A DNA stretch of 64,000 nucleotides from Sulfurimonas sp. HSL-3221 (lineage in GTDB: Bacteria; Campylobacterota; Campylobacteria; Campylobacterales; Sulfurimonadaceae): contig NZ_CP087998.1 in NCBI RefSeq assembly GCF_021044585.1, positions 1,178,001 through 1,242,000 of the forward strand, in the 5' to 3' direction. This document shows positions 53,199 through 61,502 of the stretch, in pieces. A program made the translations under genes and the position numbers. The stretch's first letter is position 1; each line of letters opens with the position of its first letter. The notes beneath the pieces were generated by a model that had not been told where the DNA came from, ran no database searches, and worked only from the letters and a program-made list of their open reading frames with translations.

Positions 53199-54911
53199 TT
53201 AGTATGTACGCTCTTGCGGTTCGAATTTGCCCGGTGTGACCGCCATGTAGTCGAGGCTGATCTCACCGTTTGCATCCATGTACGCCATAGTGTGCTTCAT
53301 GAAGGCTTCGTCGTCGCGTGTCGTGAAGTCCTCGCGGTAGTGCGCGCCGCGGCTCTCTTTGCGCGCCAGGGCGCTTTCAACGATGAAGAGGGCATAGTCA
53401 AGCATGTGGCCCAACTCGATCGCTTCCTGGAGGTCCGTGTTGAAGATCTTGGACTTGTCGTCGATACGGATGTTTTCAAAGCGTTTGCGCAGCTCTTTGA
53501 CGATCTCGACCTGCTTGGAGAGGGTCTCCTCGGTACGGAAGACGCCGGCGTTGTCCGTCATGCTCTGCTGCAGTTCGTTGCGCAGGCCCGGGACCGTCTC
53601 TTTACCGTTATTGGTGAGGATGCGCTCCATTTCTGCGATCATCGTGTCGGCATCGGACTGTTCCGCCTCACGGAGGTAGAGCGTCTCGATATCATTGACC
53701 ATGCTCTGACCGACGTGGCGGCCGAAGAGCAGGGCTTCGAGGACGGAGTTGGCTCCCAGGCGGTTGGCGCCGTGGACGCTGACACAGGCACATTCGCCCG
53801 CCGCATAGAAACCTTCGACGAGTGCGTCGTTGTTCTTGCGGACATGCCCGTCGATATCGACCGGGATACCGCCCATGGAGTAGTGCGCCGTCGCGGAGAT
53901 AAGAATGGGCTCTTTGATCATGTCGAGGCCGAGGAAGGTGATCGCCAGGTCGCGCAGCTCGGGCAGGCGCTCCATGATCTTCTCTTTGCCCAGGTGCGTC
54001 AGGTCGATGTAGACGGCGTCTTTGCGCGGTCCGACCCCGCGCCCTTCGCGGATCTCGTTGATGATGGCGCGGGCGACGACGTCGCGGGAGGCCAGTTCAA
54101 GCTTGTTCGGCGCGTAGCGCTCCATGAAGCGCTCGCCCTCGGAGTTGAGCAGTTTTCCGCCTTCGCCGCGGGCCGCCTCGGAGATGAGGATACCGCTGCC
54201 TGAAAGGCCTGACGGGTGGAACTGGACGAACTCCATGTCCTCCAGCGGGAGGCCGTGGCGTGCAACGATGGAGAGGCCGTCACCGGTATTGGCATGGGCG
54301 TTGGAGCTGATCTTGAACGCGCGGGCATAACCGCCGGTGGCGAACATGACGGCCTTGGCGTTAAAGATCGCCTTTTCCTGGTTACGAATATTGAAGGCGA
54401 CGACACCGCTGACCTTGCCGTCTTCGTAAATAATGTCGGCGGCGTACCACTCGTCGATGAAGTCGACGCCGACGCGCAGCGCCTGCTCGTAGATCGTCTG
54501 AAGTAGGGTCAGACCCGTACGGTCTTTCGCGAAACAGGCGCGCGGGGAGGATTGGCCTCCGAAGGGGCGCTGGGCGATCTTACCGTCGTCGGTACGGCTG
54601 AAGGCCGCTCCCATGCGCTCTGCCCAGCGGATCGTTTCCGGGGCTTTCTGACACATCAGCTCAACCGCGTCCTGGTCGGCGAGGTAGTCCGCACCCTTGA
54701 CGGTGTCGAATTCGTGCAGCTCGATGCTGTCGACATCGCTGAGCGCAGCGTTGATACCGCCCTGTGCCGCACCGGAGTGGGAGCGCAGCGGGTGGAGTTT
54801 GGTAATGACGGCGACGTTCTTGCCGGCTTGTTTCAGCTCTCTGGCAGCCGCAGAACCTGCCAGACCGGAACCGACGATTACCGCATCATAAGTATAAATA
54901 GGAATACTCAT
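53199..54911 (-). CDS. sdhA: succinate dehydrogenase flavoprotein subunit
   Basis: The 570-residue flavoprotein has the FAD motif [30 protein letters not shown], the FAD-linkage segment [14 protein letters not shown], active-site residues in FVQFHPSGL and [10 protein letters not shown], and [13 protein letters not shown]. There is no twin-arginine signal, so unlike the periplasmic MfrA of relatives this complex faces the cytoplasm and should act as a succinate dehydrogenase. AAGGTT precedes the ATG. First gene of sdhABE. Confidence 0.94.
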   Translation of the reverse strand: MSIPIYTYDAVIVGSGLAGSAAARELKQAGKNVAVITKLHPLRSHSGAAQGGINAALSDVDSIELHEFDTVKGADYLADQDAVELMCQKAPETIRWAERMGAAFSRTDDGKIAQRPFGGQSSPRACFAKDRTGLTLLQTIYEQALRVGVDFIDEWYAADIIYEDGKVSGVVAFNIRNQEKAIFNAKAVMFATGGYARAFKISSNAHANTGDGLSIVARHGLPLEDMEFVQFHPSGLSGSGILISEAARGEGGKLLNSEGERFMERYAPNKLELASRDVVARAIINEIREGRGVGPRKDAVYIDLTHLGKEKIMERLPELRDLAITFLGLDMIKEPILISATAHYSMGGIPVDIDGHVRKNNDALVEGFYAAGECACVSVHGANRLGANSVLEALLFGRHVGQSMVNDIETLYLREAEQSDADTMIAEMERILTNNGKETVPGLRNELQQSMTDNAGVFRTEETLSKQVEIVKELRKRFENIRIDDKSKIFNTDLQEAIELGHMLDYALFIVESALARKESRGAHYREDFTTRDDEAFMKHTMAYMDANGEISLDYMAVTPGKFEPQERTY

Positions 54912-54943
54912 AACCTTCCTTCGTAAACGTAAATATGCGTCAG

Positions 54944-54949
54944 ATTATA
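54944..54949 (-). promoter_or_regulatory. -10 box of the sdhABE operon
   Basis: A perfect TATAAT on the minus strand, 33 bases before the sdhA ATG. No recognisable -35. Confidence 0.5.
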
Positions 54950-55025
54950 GCGATTGAAAGGGTAGGTTTCGGTTAAACGGTTCTGGCTGGAGAGCGGAAG
55001 GGAAAGGTGTTACAAAATGAACCAG

Positions 55026-55048
55026 AAAGGCCCCATTTGTGGGCCTTT
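55026..55048 (-). terminator. terminator of the degenerate GGDEF gene
   Basis: AAAGGCCC (55026-55033) and GGGCCTTT (55041-55048) form an eight-pair stem just past the stop at 55060 on the minus strand, followed by TCTGGTTCATTTTG. Confidence 0.6.
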
Positions 55049-55059
55049 GGGGAGAAAAT

Positions 55060-56262
55060 CTATAATATTTTCGTATTGTTATTCGTATCGGAAACGCAGT
55101 TGCCGCCCTTCTCCTGTGCCATTCTCAGGCGCTCTTTGGCGTTTTTGACGGCATCGTCGAGGGTCTGTGAGGCGGTTTTTGAGGCAAAGCCGCCGCTCAG
55201 CGTGATGGGGAAGGAGTCGTGTGGCATTTTGAAACGGTTCTCCTCGATCATCTGTCGGATATGGTTACACTCCTCCAGCGCTTTATGCTTGTCGCTGCGT
55301 AGCAGCACGGTGATGAACTGGCCGCCGTGGATGCGCCCGATCTGGTCATTTTGCATCTTGTGCAGTTTCATGATGGAGGTGATCTTGATCAGAATCGGGT
55401 CGATGACGCTCTGCGGGAAATGGTTGACAAGCTTGGAGTAGTTGTCGATCTCGAAGATGCAGACGAAGGCGTGCATGTCCTTGGAGGCTTTGGGACGGCG
55501 GTCAAAGCCGATTTTTACCCCTTCGTAGTTGGGGAGCTGCGTCACCTCGTCTTTCTTGCCGCTGGCGGAAGCGGCGTCACCGCTCTCCTGGCGTATTTTC
55601 AGAGCGATGGAGTTGATCTCGGTCGTTTTGAACTTGACCGAGGCGCGGGTGGCCCCTTCCTGGGGCTGGAGCGCATAAATGTCACCCAGGATCGTTTTGG
55701 AAGCGTTGCGGGCGGCGGTCATGACGACGAAGCCCCAAAGCAGGACCAGGATCATCATTGCGCCTACGAGCAGGCTGTACTGGTAAAGGATATTGTTCTG
55801 CAGTTTGGTCAGCGGGTAGAAGAGCGTGGTATAGTTTTCGATGGCTCTGAGCATGTCGTCGTGTCTGGCGGGGGAATCGATGGCGGCGTTGAAATAGGCG
55901 GAGGCCGATGCGTTCAGGACCCTGTCCCGTTCGCGGAGCAGGTTGGTGTATTTGCTGCGGGTTTTCGCCTCCCTGAAGATGAGGCTGTTGGCGATCTCGT
56001 AGACGTTCTCGCTGTCGAGGCCGTCGATCAGGATTGGCAGGCGGCTGAGGACGCCGCTGGCGCGAATGCGGTCGAGGGCGGGGTCCGCACGGTCCATTTT
56101 TGCGAGGGAGAGGACGAGCTGCTCCTGCTCGGCCATATTGTCGATCCGCTTGTACGTGGCGTAGGAGCTGGCGAGGAGCAATCCGCTCAAAAGGGTGAAC
56201 AGTATGAGCAGTGTTGCGTTAAACTGCACCGAACTTAGGAGCTTTTTGATCGACGTTTTCAT
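55060..56262 (-). CDS. membrane protein with degenerate GGDEF domain
   Basis: The 400 residues have membrane helices near 17-36 and 165-187 flanking a periplasmic helical sensor region, and a C-terminal diguanylate-cyclase fold (235-385) beginning DEVTQLPNYEGVKIGFDR. The signature GGDEF position reads HGGQF (in QIGRIHGGQFITVLL), losing the metal/catalytic Asp-Glu pair, so cyclase activity is unlikely. It may act as a c-di-GMP or GTP-binding receptor, or a scaffold. The upstream 110 bases are AT-rich and shared divergently with thiL. Confidence 0.85.
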   Translation of the reverse strand: MKTSIKKLLSSVQFNATLLILFTLLSGLLLASSYATYKRIDNMAEQEQLVLSLAKMDRADPALDRIRASGVLSRLPILIDGLDSENVYEIANSLIFREAKTRSKYTNLLRERDRVLNASASAYFNAAIDSPARHDDMLRAIENYTTLFYPLTKLQNNILYQYSLLVGAMMILVLLWGFVVMTAARNASKTILGDIYALQPQEGATRASVKFKTTEINSIALKIRQESGDAASASGKKDEVTQLPNYEGVKIGFDRRPKASKDMHAFVCIFEIDNYSKLVNHFPQSVIDPILIKITSIMKLHKMQNDQIGRIHGGQFITVLLRSDKHKALEECNHIRQMIEENRFKMPHDSFPITLSGGFASKTASQTLDDAVKNAKERLRMAQEKGGNCVSDTNNNTKIL

Positions 56263-56379
56263 TGATATCCCGTGTGTGGTTTTTTACTAATTTTAATTGG
56301 TGTTTTATTAAGTGACACTTATGACGCTCCCTGCGTAAAGGCGCCGCAAGCGAGAGTGGAGTAAAATTCTCCTCTTATT

Positions 56380-57204
56380 ATGGATCTGGAAAAACGTTTT
56401 ATCGCTTCCGTCTCCGCTGCGTCAAAGCAGATCGGGGATGACGGGGCCGTGATCGGTTCTACTGTCTATTCGAACGATGCTTTCATCGAGGGGACGCATT
56501 TCAAACGCGCATGGATGACGCCGCGCCAGATCGCCTATAAGGCATTCGCGGTCAACATCTCCGATGCCGTGGCGATGAATGCCGTGCCGCGATACGCCCT
56601 GCTTGCAATCGGTATTCCATCTTCGTTCACTGCGGGCGAGGTGGATGCCCTGGCGGCGGGATTCGTCGAGGCCTCGGCCGCTTTTGGGTGCGAACTCGTT
56701 GGCGGGGATACCGTCAAGAGCGACCGGCTGATCATTTCGCTGACCATCGTCTCGGAAACGCGGCGTCCGCTGCGACGCAGCGGGATCAAGAGGGGCGATC
56801 TGCTCGCCTTCACGGGCAGCGTCGGCAAGGCGAAGCGGGAGCTGCAGTATCTGCTGGCGGGACGCAGGGCGCACGCGCAGTCGCACTATGTCCGGCCGCC
56901 GCTGCGCCGGGAGTTCATCGCCGCCGCCGCACCATATCTGCGGGCGGGGATGGACATCTCGGACGGGATCTACACCGACCTGCAGCGCCTGGCCGACCTG
57001 AACCGGACCGGCTTCTCCTTTTTCCGTCCCCTCGGCAAATCAGCGGGGTGCAGCGGGGAGGAGTACGAGATGCTCGTCGCTTTCCCGCCGCGGATGCGCA
57101 AGCGCGTCGAGTACCTGGCGCGCAAACACCGAACGCCATTGACCGTTTTCGCCCGGGCCGCACGGACCCGCTACAAAAACCCGTGCAAATCACACCACTT
57201 TTAA
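56380..57204 (+). CDS. thiL: thiamine-monophosphate kinase
   Basis: The 274-residue enzyme makes thiamine diphosphate from the monophosphate. The metal/ATP motif IGDDGAVIG (near 18-26) and VNISDAVAMNAVPRYALLAIGIP, VGGDTVKSDRLIISLTIV and MDISDGIYTDLQRLADLNRTGF are typical. It is about 40 residues shorter than E. coli ThiL. No ribosome-binding site is visible; TAAAAT at 56362-56367 lies only 12 bases from the ATG, suggesting a very short leader. Confidence 0.92.
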   Translation: MDLEKRFIASVSAASKQIGDDGAVIGSTVYSNDAFIEGTHFKRAWMTPRQIAYKAFAVNISDAVAMNAVPRYALLAIGIPSSFTAGEVDALAAGFVEASAAFGCELVGGDTVKSDRLIISLTIVSETRRPLRRSGIKRGDLLAFTGSVGKAKRELQYLLAGRRAHAQSHYVRPPLRREFIAAAAPYLRAGMDISDGIYTDLQRLADLNRTGFSFFRPLGKSAGCSGEEYEMLVAFPPRMRKRVEYLARKHRTPLTVFARAARTRYKNPCKSHHF

Positions 57205-57212
57205 AGAGTACC

Positions 57213-58301
57213 ATGGACCGTTTTTATTACTTGCAGCATGCACCGATTCCCTTCGTTTTCAAACAGAGCGTACGCGACTTTGTCGTCAACGAAATTCCGC
57301 TTTACCCTTTTACGGGCAACGGCGAACACCTTATCTTGCATGTACGCAAAAAGAACCTCTCCACCTGGGACCTCATCTCCCTGCTGGCGAAGTACCTCGG
57401 CATCAAAGGCAGGGAGATAGGCTACGCCGGCCTCAAAGACAAAAACGCGATGACGACACAGTACATCTCCTTGCCGAAGAAGTTTGAGAAGAAACTGGAG
57501 GGGTTCAGCCACGAGAACGTGAAGATCCTCGAGAAGACCTACCACAAGAACAAGATCCACATGGGGCACCTCAAGGGCAACCGCTTCTTCATCCGCCTCA
57601 AGAAGGTGACGCCGACGGCGGCCAAGAAGATCGACGAGGCGCTGAAACAGATCGCCGTCTACGGCATGCCGAACTTTTTCGGCTACCAGCGTTTCGGCAT
57701 CGGCGGGGAGAACTGGAAGAAGGGAGAGGCCCTGCTGCGCGGGAAGATCAAGGAACGCAACGTCAAGCTCAAACGTCTTTATATTAATGCATATCAAAGC
57801 CACCTCTTTAACCTCTGGCTGAGCCGCCGCATCGAGGTGAGCACGCTGATCGGCAATTTTGACGCCAAAGAGATATCGCCGCTGCTCAACATCCCCGAAG
57901 ATCAGCTCCAAAAGCTGGCGCAGCAGCCGCACCCCTACAAGCTCATCGAGGGGGACGTCATGATGCACTACCCGCACGGCCGCCCTTTCGAATTCGACGG
58001 TGACGCGGAGGATATCGAACGCTTCAACGAGCGTGACATCGTTCCGACGGGCCTACTGGTCGGTAAGCGGGCCAAACGCTCCACGGGCCTCTCCCGGGAC
58101 TTCGAAAAGGCGTATGACGCCGTCCACGAGATCGACGGCCAGCGCCGCTATGCCTGGGTCTTCCCCGAAGAGGTGGAGGGCAAATACCGCGAGGAGGAAG
58201 CGTGGTACGAGCTGCACTTTACGCTCCCCAAAGGCTCCTATGCCACGGTCCTGATCGAAGAGATCGCCAAACGCAAAATTGACAACGACGAGGAAGCATG
58301 A
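57213..58301 (+). CDS. truD: tRNA pseudouridine(13) synthase TruD
   Basis: The 362 residues start MDRFYYLQHAPIPFVFKQSVRDFVVNEIPLYPFTGNGEH; the frame is open far upstream but that part lies inside thiL. The catalytic Asp is in GYAGLKDKNAMTTQYIS (near residue 79). Other marks are NFFGYQRFG and NAYQSHLFNLWLSRR. It lies 8 bases after thiL and overlaps psd by four bases. Confidence 0.94.
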   Translation: MDRFYYLQHAPIPFVFKQSVRDFVVNEIPLYPFTGNGEHLILHVRKKNLSTWDLISLLAKYLGIKGREIGYAGLKDKNAMTTQYISLPKKFEKKLEGFSHENVKILEKTYHKNKIHMGHLKGNRFFIRLKKVTPTAAKKIDEALKQIAVYGMPNFFGYQRFGIGGENWKKGEALLRGKIKERNVKLKRLYINAYQSHLFNLWLSRRIEVSTLIGNFDAKEISPLLNIPEDQLQKLAQQPHPYKLIEGDVMMHYPHGRPFEFDGDAEDIERFNERDIVPTGLLVGKRAKRSTGLSRDFEKAYDAVHEIDGQRRYAWVFPEEVEGKYREEEAWYELHFTLPKGSYATVLIEEIAKRKIDNDEEA

Positions 58302-59113
58302 CACGCCATATCACCAACACCATTTCGCAGCAGTTCGGACGGTTCGCGTCCAAGGAGTTTCCCCGCTGGTTTCAAAAGATCGTCAACCAGGGTTATGTCA
58401 GCATCATGGGGCTGGACATGGGTGAGTTCTACGCGCCTGCCACCTACCGTTCGCTCAATGCGCTCTTCACCCGTAGCCTCAAGGCATCGCGTCACTTCTC
58501 CAACGATGCCGACGACCTTATCTCTCCGTGCGACAGCCTCATCACCGAGTGTGGCGATCTCGATGCGACGCAGGCGCTGCAGATCAAGGGGATGTCCTAC
58601 TGCGTCCGGGAGCTGTTGGGGTCGGAGATCGATGATGCGAACAAGGACCGCATCGAGCACGGGCAGTTCATGAACTTCTACCTTTCGCCCCGCGACTATC
58701 ACCGCTACCACGTTCCGACAAACATGAAAGTGCTCAAGGCGGTGCATATCCCCGGCAAGCTCTACCCGGTCAATATGCCTTCGCTCAACAAGCGGGCCGA
58801 CCTCTTTATCGAGAACGAACGGGTGGTGATGGAGTGCGAGACCCAGCAGGGGAAACTTGTCTACCTCGTCCTTGTGGGTGCGCTCAACGTCGGGAAGATG
58901 CAGGTCAGTTTCGAGCCGCGCATCCAGACGAATGCGGACGCCCAGCAGCCGACGGCGTACAGCTTTGAGAATCTCCACCTTAAAAAGGGGGATGATTTTG
59001 GCTGTTTCGAGATGGGATCGACCATCGTCATGATCACGGAGAAAACGGCGATGGAACTGTCGGTGCAAGCGGGGCAGAAGGTCCGTTTCGGCGATACGAT
59101 CGCAACCCTCTGA
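58298..59113 (+). CDS. psd: phosphatidylserine decarboxylase
   Basis: The 271-residue proenzyme converts phosphatidylserine to phosphatidylethanolamine. Seen: YRSLNALFTRSLK, the catalytic SPCDSLITECGD (Asp) and FMNFYLSPRDYHRYHVPTNMKV (His), and the autocleavage site FEMGSTIVMI (Gly-Ser-Thr), where the Ser becomes the pyruvoyl group. The length matches Campylobacterota Psd. Third gene of thiL-truD-psd. Confidence 0.94.
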   Translation: MTRHITNTISQQFGRFASKEFPRWFQKIVNQGYVSIMGLDMGEFYAPATYRSLNALFTRSLKASRHFSNDADDLISPCDSLITECGDLDATQALQIKGMSYCVRELLGSEIDDANKDRIEHGQFMNFYLSPRDYHRYHVPTNMKVLKAVHIPGKLYPVNMPSLNKRADLFIENERVVMECETQQGKLVYLVLVGALNVGKMQVSFEPRIQTNADAQQPTAYSFENLHLKKGDDFGCFEMGSTIVMITEKTAMELSVQAGQKVRFGDTIATL

Positions 59114-59128
59114 CCCGGCGGCGCCGGG
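59114..59128 (+). terminator. GC-rich hairpin right after psd
   Basis: CCCGGC-GGC-GCCGGG directly follows the psd stop. A U-run is absent, so it may be a weak terminator. Between here and 59264 no gene is seen. Confidence 0.45.
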
Positions 59129-59264
59129 CAAAATCCCCCACTCCTTTCCTAAAATCAATTCCGGTCGTTACGATTGCTATCTGAAGGGCGAAGAAAAGTC
59201 GGTGTGCGTATCGTGATGATCACAGGCAAGCGGCGAAATGATCGCGTTTAGGAAAGAGAGGTTA

Positions 59265-59278
59265 GCCCCGCTTGGGGC
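59265..59278 (-). terminator. hairpin after the TonB-dependent receptor
   Basis: On the minus strand GCCCC-AAGC-GGGGC is a five-pair stem two bases past the stop of the receptor gene, followed by a pyrimidine-rich CCTCTCTTTCC. Confidence 0.5.
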
Positions 59279-59280
59279 CA

Positions 59281-61377
59281 TTAGAAGCGGTAGCGCATAC
59301 CGGCGTAGAACGCGCGGGGAGGGGCAACCCTGACCGTGGCATCCTCTGCCATCGTTGCCAGTGCCGACGAACTGATGTTGACGAACTGGTAGTATTTTCT
59401 GTCCAGCAGGTTGTCAAACCGTGCGAACATTTCAAAAGCGTCTGTGAAGCGGTATTCGCCAATCAGGTTAACGACTTCATAGCCGCTCATTTCGTGCGCA
59501 TTGACCTCATCCGCATAATAGCTGCTTTTTGCCAGCAGCTCCGTGATAAGCGTCGCCTTGGAGTTCGGCTGGTAATAGAGTGTCAGTTTCACGGTGTGTT
59601 TGGGCGTTCTCGGCACCTGGTTTCCGGAAAGGTCAACGCGTTCGAAGTCACCCGTGAGCGGTCCTCTTCCGTCAGGATCCGCCGTGACCTGCTGGGAGAG
59701 CCAATAGCGCGTAAAGACCGCATCGAGGTAGGTGTATGCCAGGTCAAACGCGACCGTTTGGCTCCGGTCACTCTGGACGGAGAGTTCGAAGCCTCTGCTG
59801 CGCATGTCCCCGACGTTATCGTAGTTGCTTTCGTTCTCGTCGTCGGAGGTGATATAGCTCCCGGCGATTCTTCCGATGTAATCTTTCCGGTCGAGCTGGT
59901 AGACCGATGCGTTATAGGTGAACCCGGCAGACTGCCCGCGCAGGCCGATCTCATAGTTATAGGAGGTCTCTATACCGATCTTCGAGGGAATATCCACCGC
60001 CGGGTTCTCCCGCAGGGTTGCCTGGTTGGTGCTCATCTGGCGAACCGTCGGGGTCCTGAAACCGGTGGAGACGCTGGCGTAAAACGCACTGTTTTTGGAA
60101 AGCGCATAGTTGAAACCGGCCCGGTAAGAGGCGACGTCATAGGAGGGCTTGACGTTGTTGGCGCTGTCTTGATGGTCGATGTACCGCTGCTGGATGTTGT
60201 CATAGCGGATATTGAAGGTGGTCGTCAGGTCCTTCACTACTTCAAGTTTCATCTCGCCGTAGAGCGCGTTGATGTCCTCCTCTGTCGCATAATCCGACTG
60301 GAGGCTTCCGTCGGCCGCCAGGTAGGCCCGTTCGTCGGTGGTGTTTCTCTGGAGGTCGAAGCCGGTCATGAGGCCCAGGATGTCGAAGGCCGTCCGGTAT
60401 TCGCCCTTGGCGCCGTTCTGGTTCCAGATCTCATTCTTGTCCGTTTTCGTCCGTGCCGTTTTATAGGTCTTGTCATCGATGTAGGTATGGACGTTGAGCA
60501 TCAGGTTCGAATCTTCACCGAAGGAGTTGGAGTAGGTGACGAACCCTTTGGTCAGGTCGGTCTTGTAGTAGCCGCTGTACGAATACTCGTTTTCGCTCCG
60601 GGGGTCGGTTTTCGCCGCGAGGGTCCCGTGGACGCTGTTGCCGTCACCCGTTTCGCGTTTGGTATAGTCAAGCCCAAGCGTAATGTCGCTCGTGTCATTG
60701 AGGTAGTAGGAGTATTTCCCGTTGATCGATTTGATCGAGACGTAGGACTCATCCCAGTAGCCGTCACTTCCACGGTAGCTTCCCTGCAGCTGTAGCGCGG
60801 AGTTTTCAAAGCTTTGGTTTGTCGATGCCATTAGGCGTTTCGAGTTGAAGCTTCCGGCTTCCGCTTCGGCCTTCGAAGATGAGACGGCTTTGGCTTTCTT
60901 GGTCGTGATGATGACCGCGCCGGCGAGGGCGTCGTTGCCGTAGAGGTAAGACGCGCCCCCCTTGATGACTTTGATCGATTCGATATTGTCCAGGTCGATG
61001 TTGATCTTGCCCGAGGTCTCCTGGACCGGGACGCCGTCGATGACGATGGCGACGCCGGGCTGTTCGCCCATGTACATCTGGTTCTCGATCCCGCGGATAT
61101 GTACTTTGACGCTGTCGGTTCCGACGTTGGAGAGGGTGACGCCCGGTACGCTGTTCAGGATGTCCGTAATGGTGTGCGGGTTGATCTTTTCGACCTCTTC
61201 GCCCGTAATGGTCATGGTGTTTGAAACGCCCGTTTTTGAATCGACGCCGTCGTCGATCGTCGTAGACTCGACGGTCACGGCACCGATTGCGATGCTCTCG
61301 TCAGCATGGATTGCGGCGCTGTTCCCGAGCAGGAAACAGAGCAGGGCTGTACTTTTTGCCAGATGGTTTATGTTCAT
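59281..61377 (-). CDS. TonB-dependent outer-membrane receptor
   Basis: The 698 residues have a signal peptide (about 1-25), a plug domain (about 45-165; GVSNTMTITGEEVEKINPHTITDILNSVPGVTLSNVGTDSVKVHIRGIE...VAIVIDGVPVQE...IESIKVIKGGASYLYGNDALAGAVIITTKK), and a 22-strand-type barrel ending VRVAPPRAFYAGMRYRF with terminal Phe. A TonB box is not obvious. The cargo is unknown; siderophore or metal complexes are typical. An ATTAAAT repeat array lies upstream. Confidence 0.92.
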   Translation of the reverse strand: MNINHLAKSTALLCFLLGNSAAIHADESIAIGAVTVESTTIDDGVDSKTGVSNTMTITGEEVEKINPHTITDILNSVPGVTLSNVGTDSVKVHIRGIENQMYMGEQPGVAIVIDGVPVQETSGKINIDLDNIESIKVIKGGASYLYGNDALAGAVIITTKKAKAVSSSKAEAEAGSFNSKRLMASTNQSFENSALQLQGSYRGSDGYWDESYVSIKSINGKYSYYLNDTSDITLGLDYTKRETGDGNSVHGTLAAKTDPRSENEYSYSGYYKTDLTKGFVTYSNSFGEDSNLMLNVHTYIDDKTYKTARTKTDKNEIWNQNGAKGEYRTAFDILGLMTGFDLQRNTTDERAYLAADGSLQSDYATEEDINALYGEMKLEVVKDLTTTFNIRYDNIQQRYIDHQDSANNVKPSYDVASYRAGFNYALSKNSAFYASVSTGFRTPTVRQMSTNQATLRENPAVDIPSKIGIETSYNYEIGLRGQSAGFTYNASVYQLDRKDYIGRIAGSYITSDDENESNYDNVGDMRSRGFELSVQSDRSQTVAFDLAYTYLDAVFTRYWLSQQVTADPDGRGPLTGDFERVDLSGNQVPRTPKHTVKLTLYYQPNSKATLITELLAKSSYYADEVNAHEMSGYEVVNLIGEYRFTDAFEMFARFDNLLDRKYYQFVNISSSALATMAEDATVRVAPPRAFYAGMRYRF

Positions 61378-61428
61378 AGCTCTCTTTCTAATTTTTGTGT
61401 TAATGCGGATTGTTGCAACAGAGTGTTA

Positions 61429-61464
61429 ATTAAATGTTAAATTAAATATATTGATTAAATATAT
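61429..61464. repeat. AT-rich direct-repeat array upstream of the TonB receptor
   Basis: ATTAAATGTTA (61429-61439), ATTAAATATAT (61441-61451) and ATTAAATATAT (61454-61464) are spaced 12-13 bases apart, about one helical turn, 52-87 bases before the receptor start. The pattern suits a multimeric repressor such as Fur in AT-rich operators, but the classical Fur box is not matched well. Confidence 0.5.
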
Positions 61465-61502
61465 ATGATAAGAATGTGTAGAAACGACCGCTATGCACTG
61501 CG

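Noticed and set aside
56688-57212. Upstream extension of the truD frame
   Set aside because: It lies wholly inside thiL in another frame. TruD homology starts at MDRFYYLQHAPIPFVFKQSV.
59272-60795. Open frame of 507 codons on the plus strand opposite the TonB receptor
   Set aside because: Shadow of the receptor; no recognisable motif and no ribosome-binding site.
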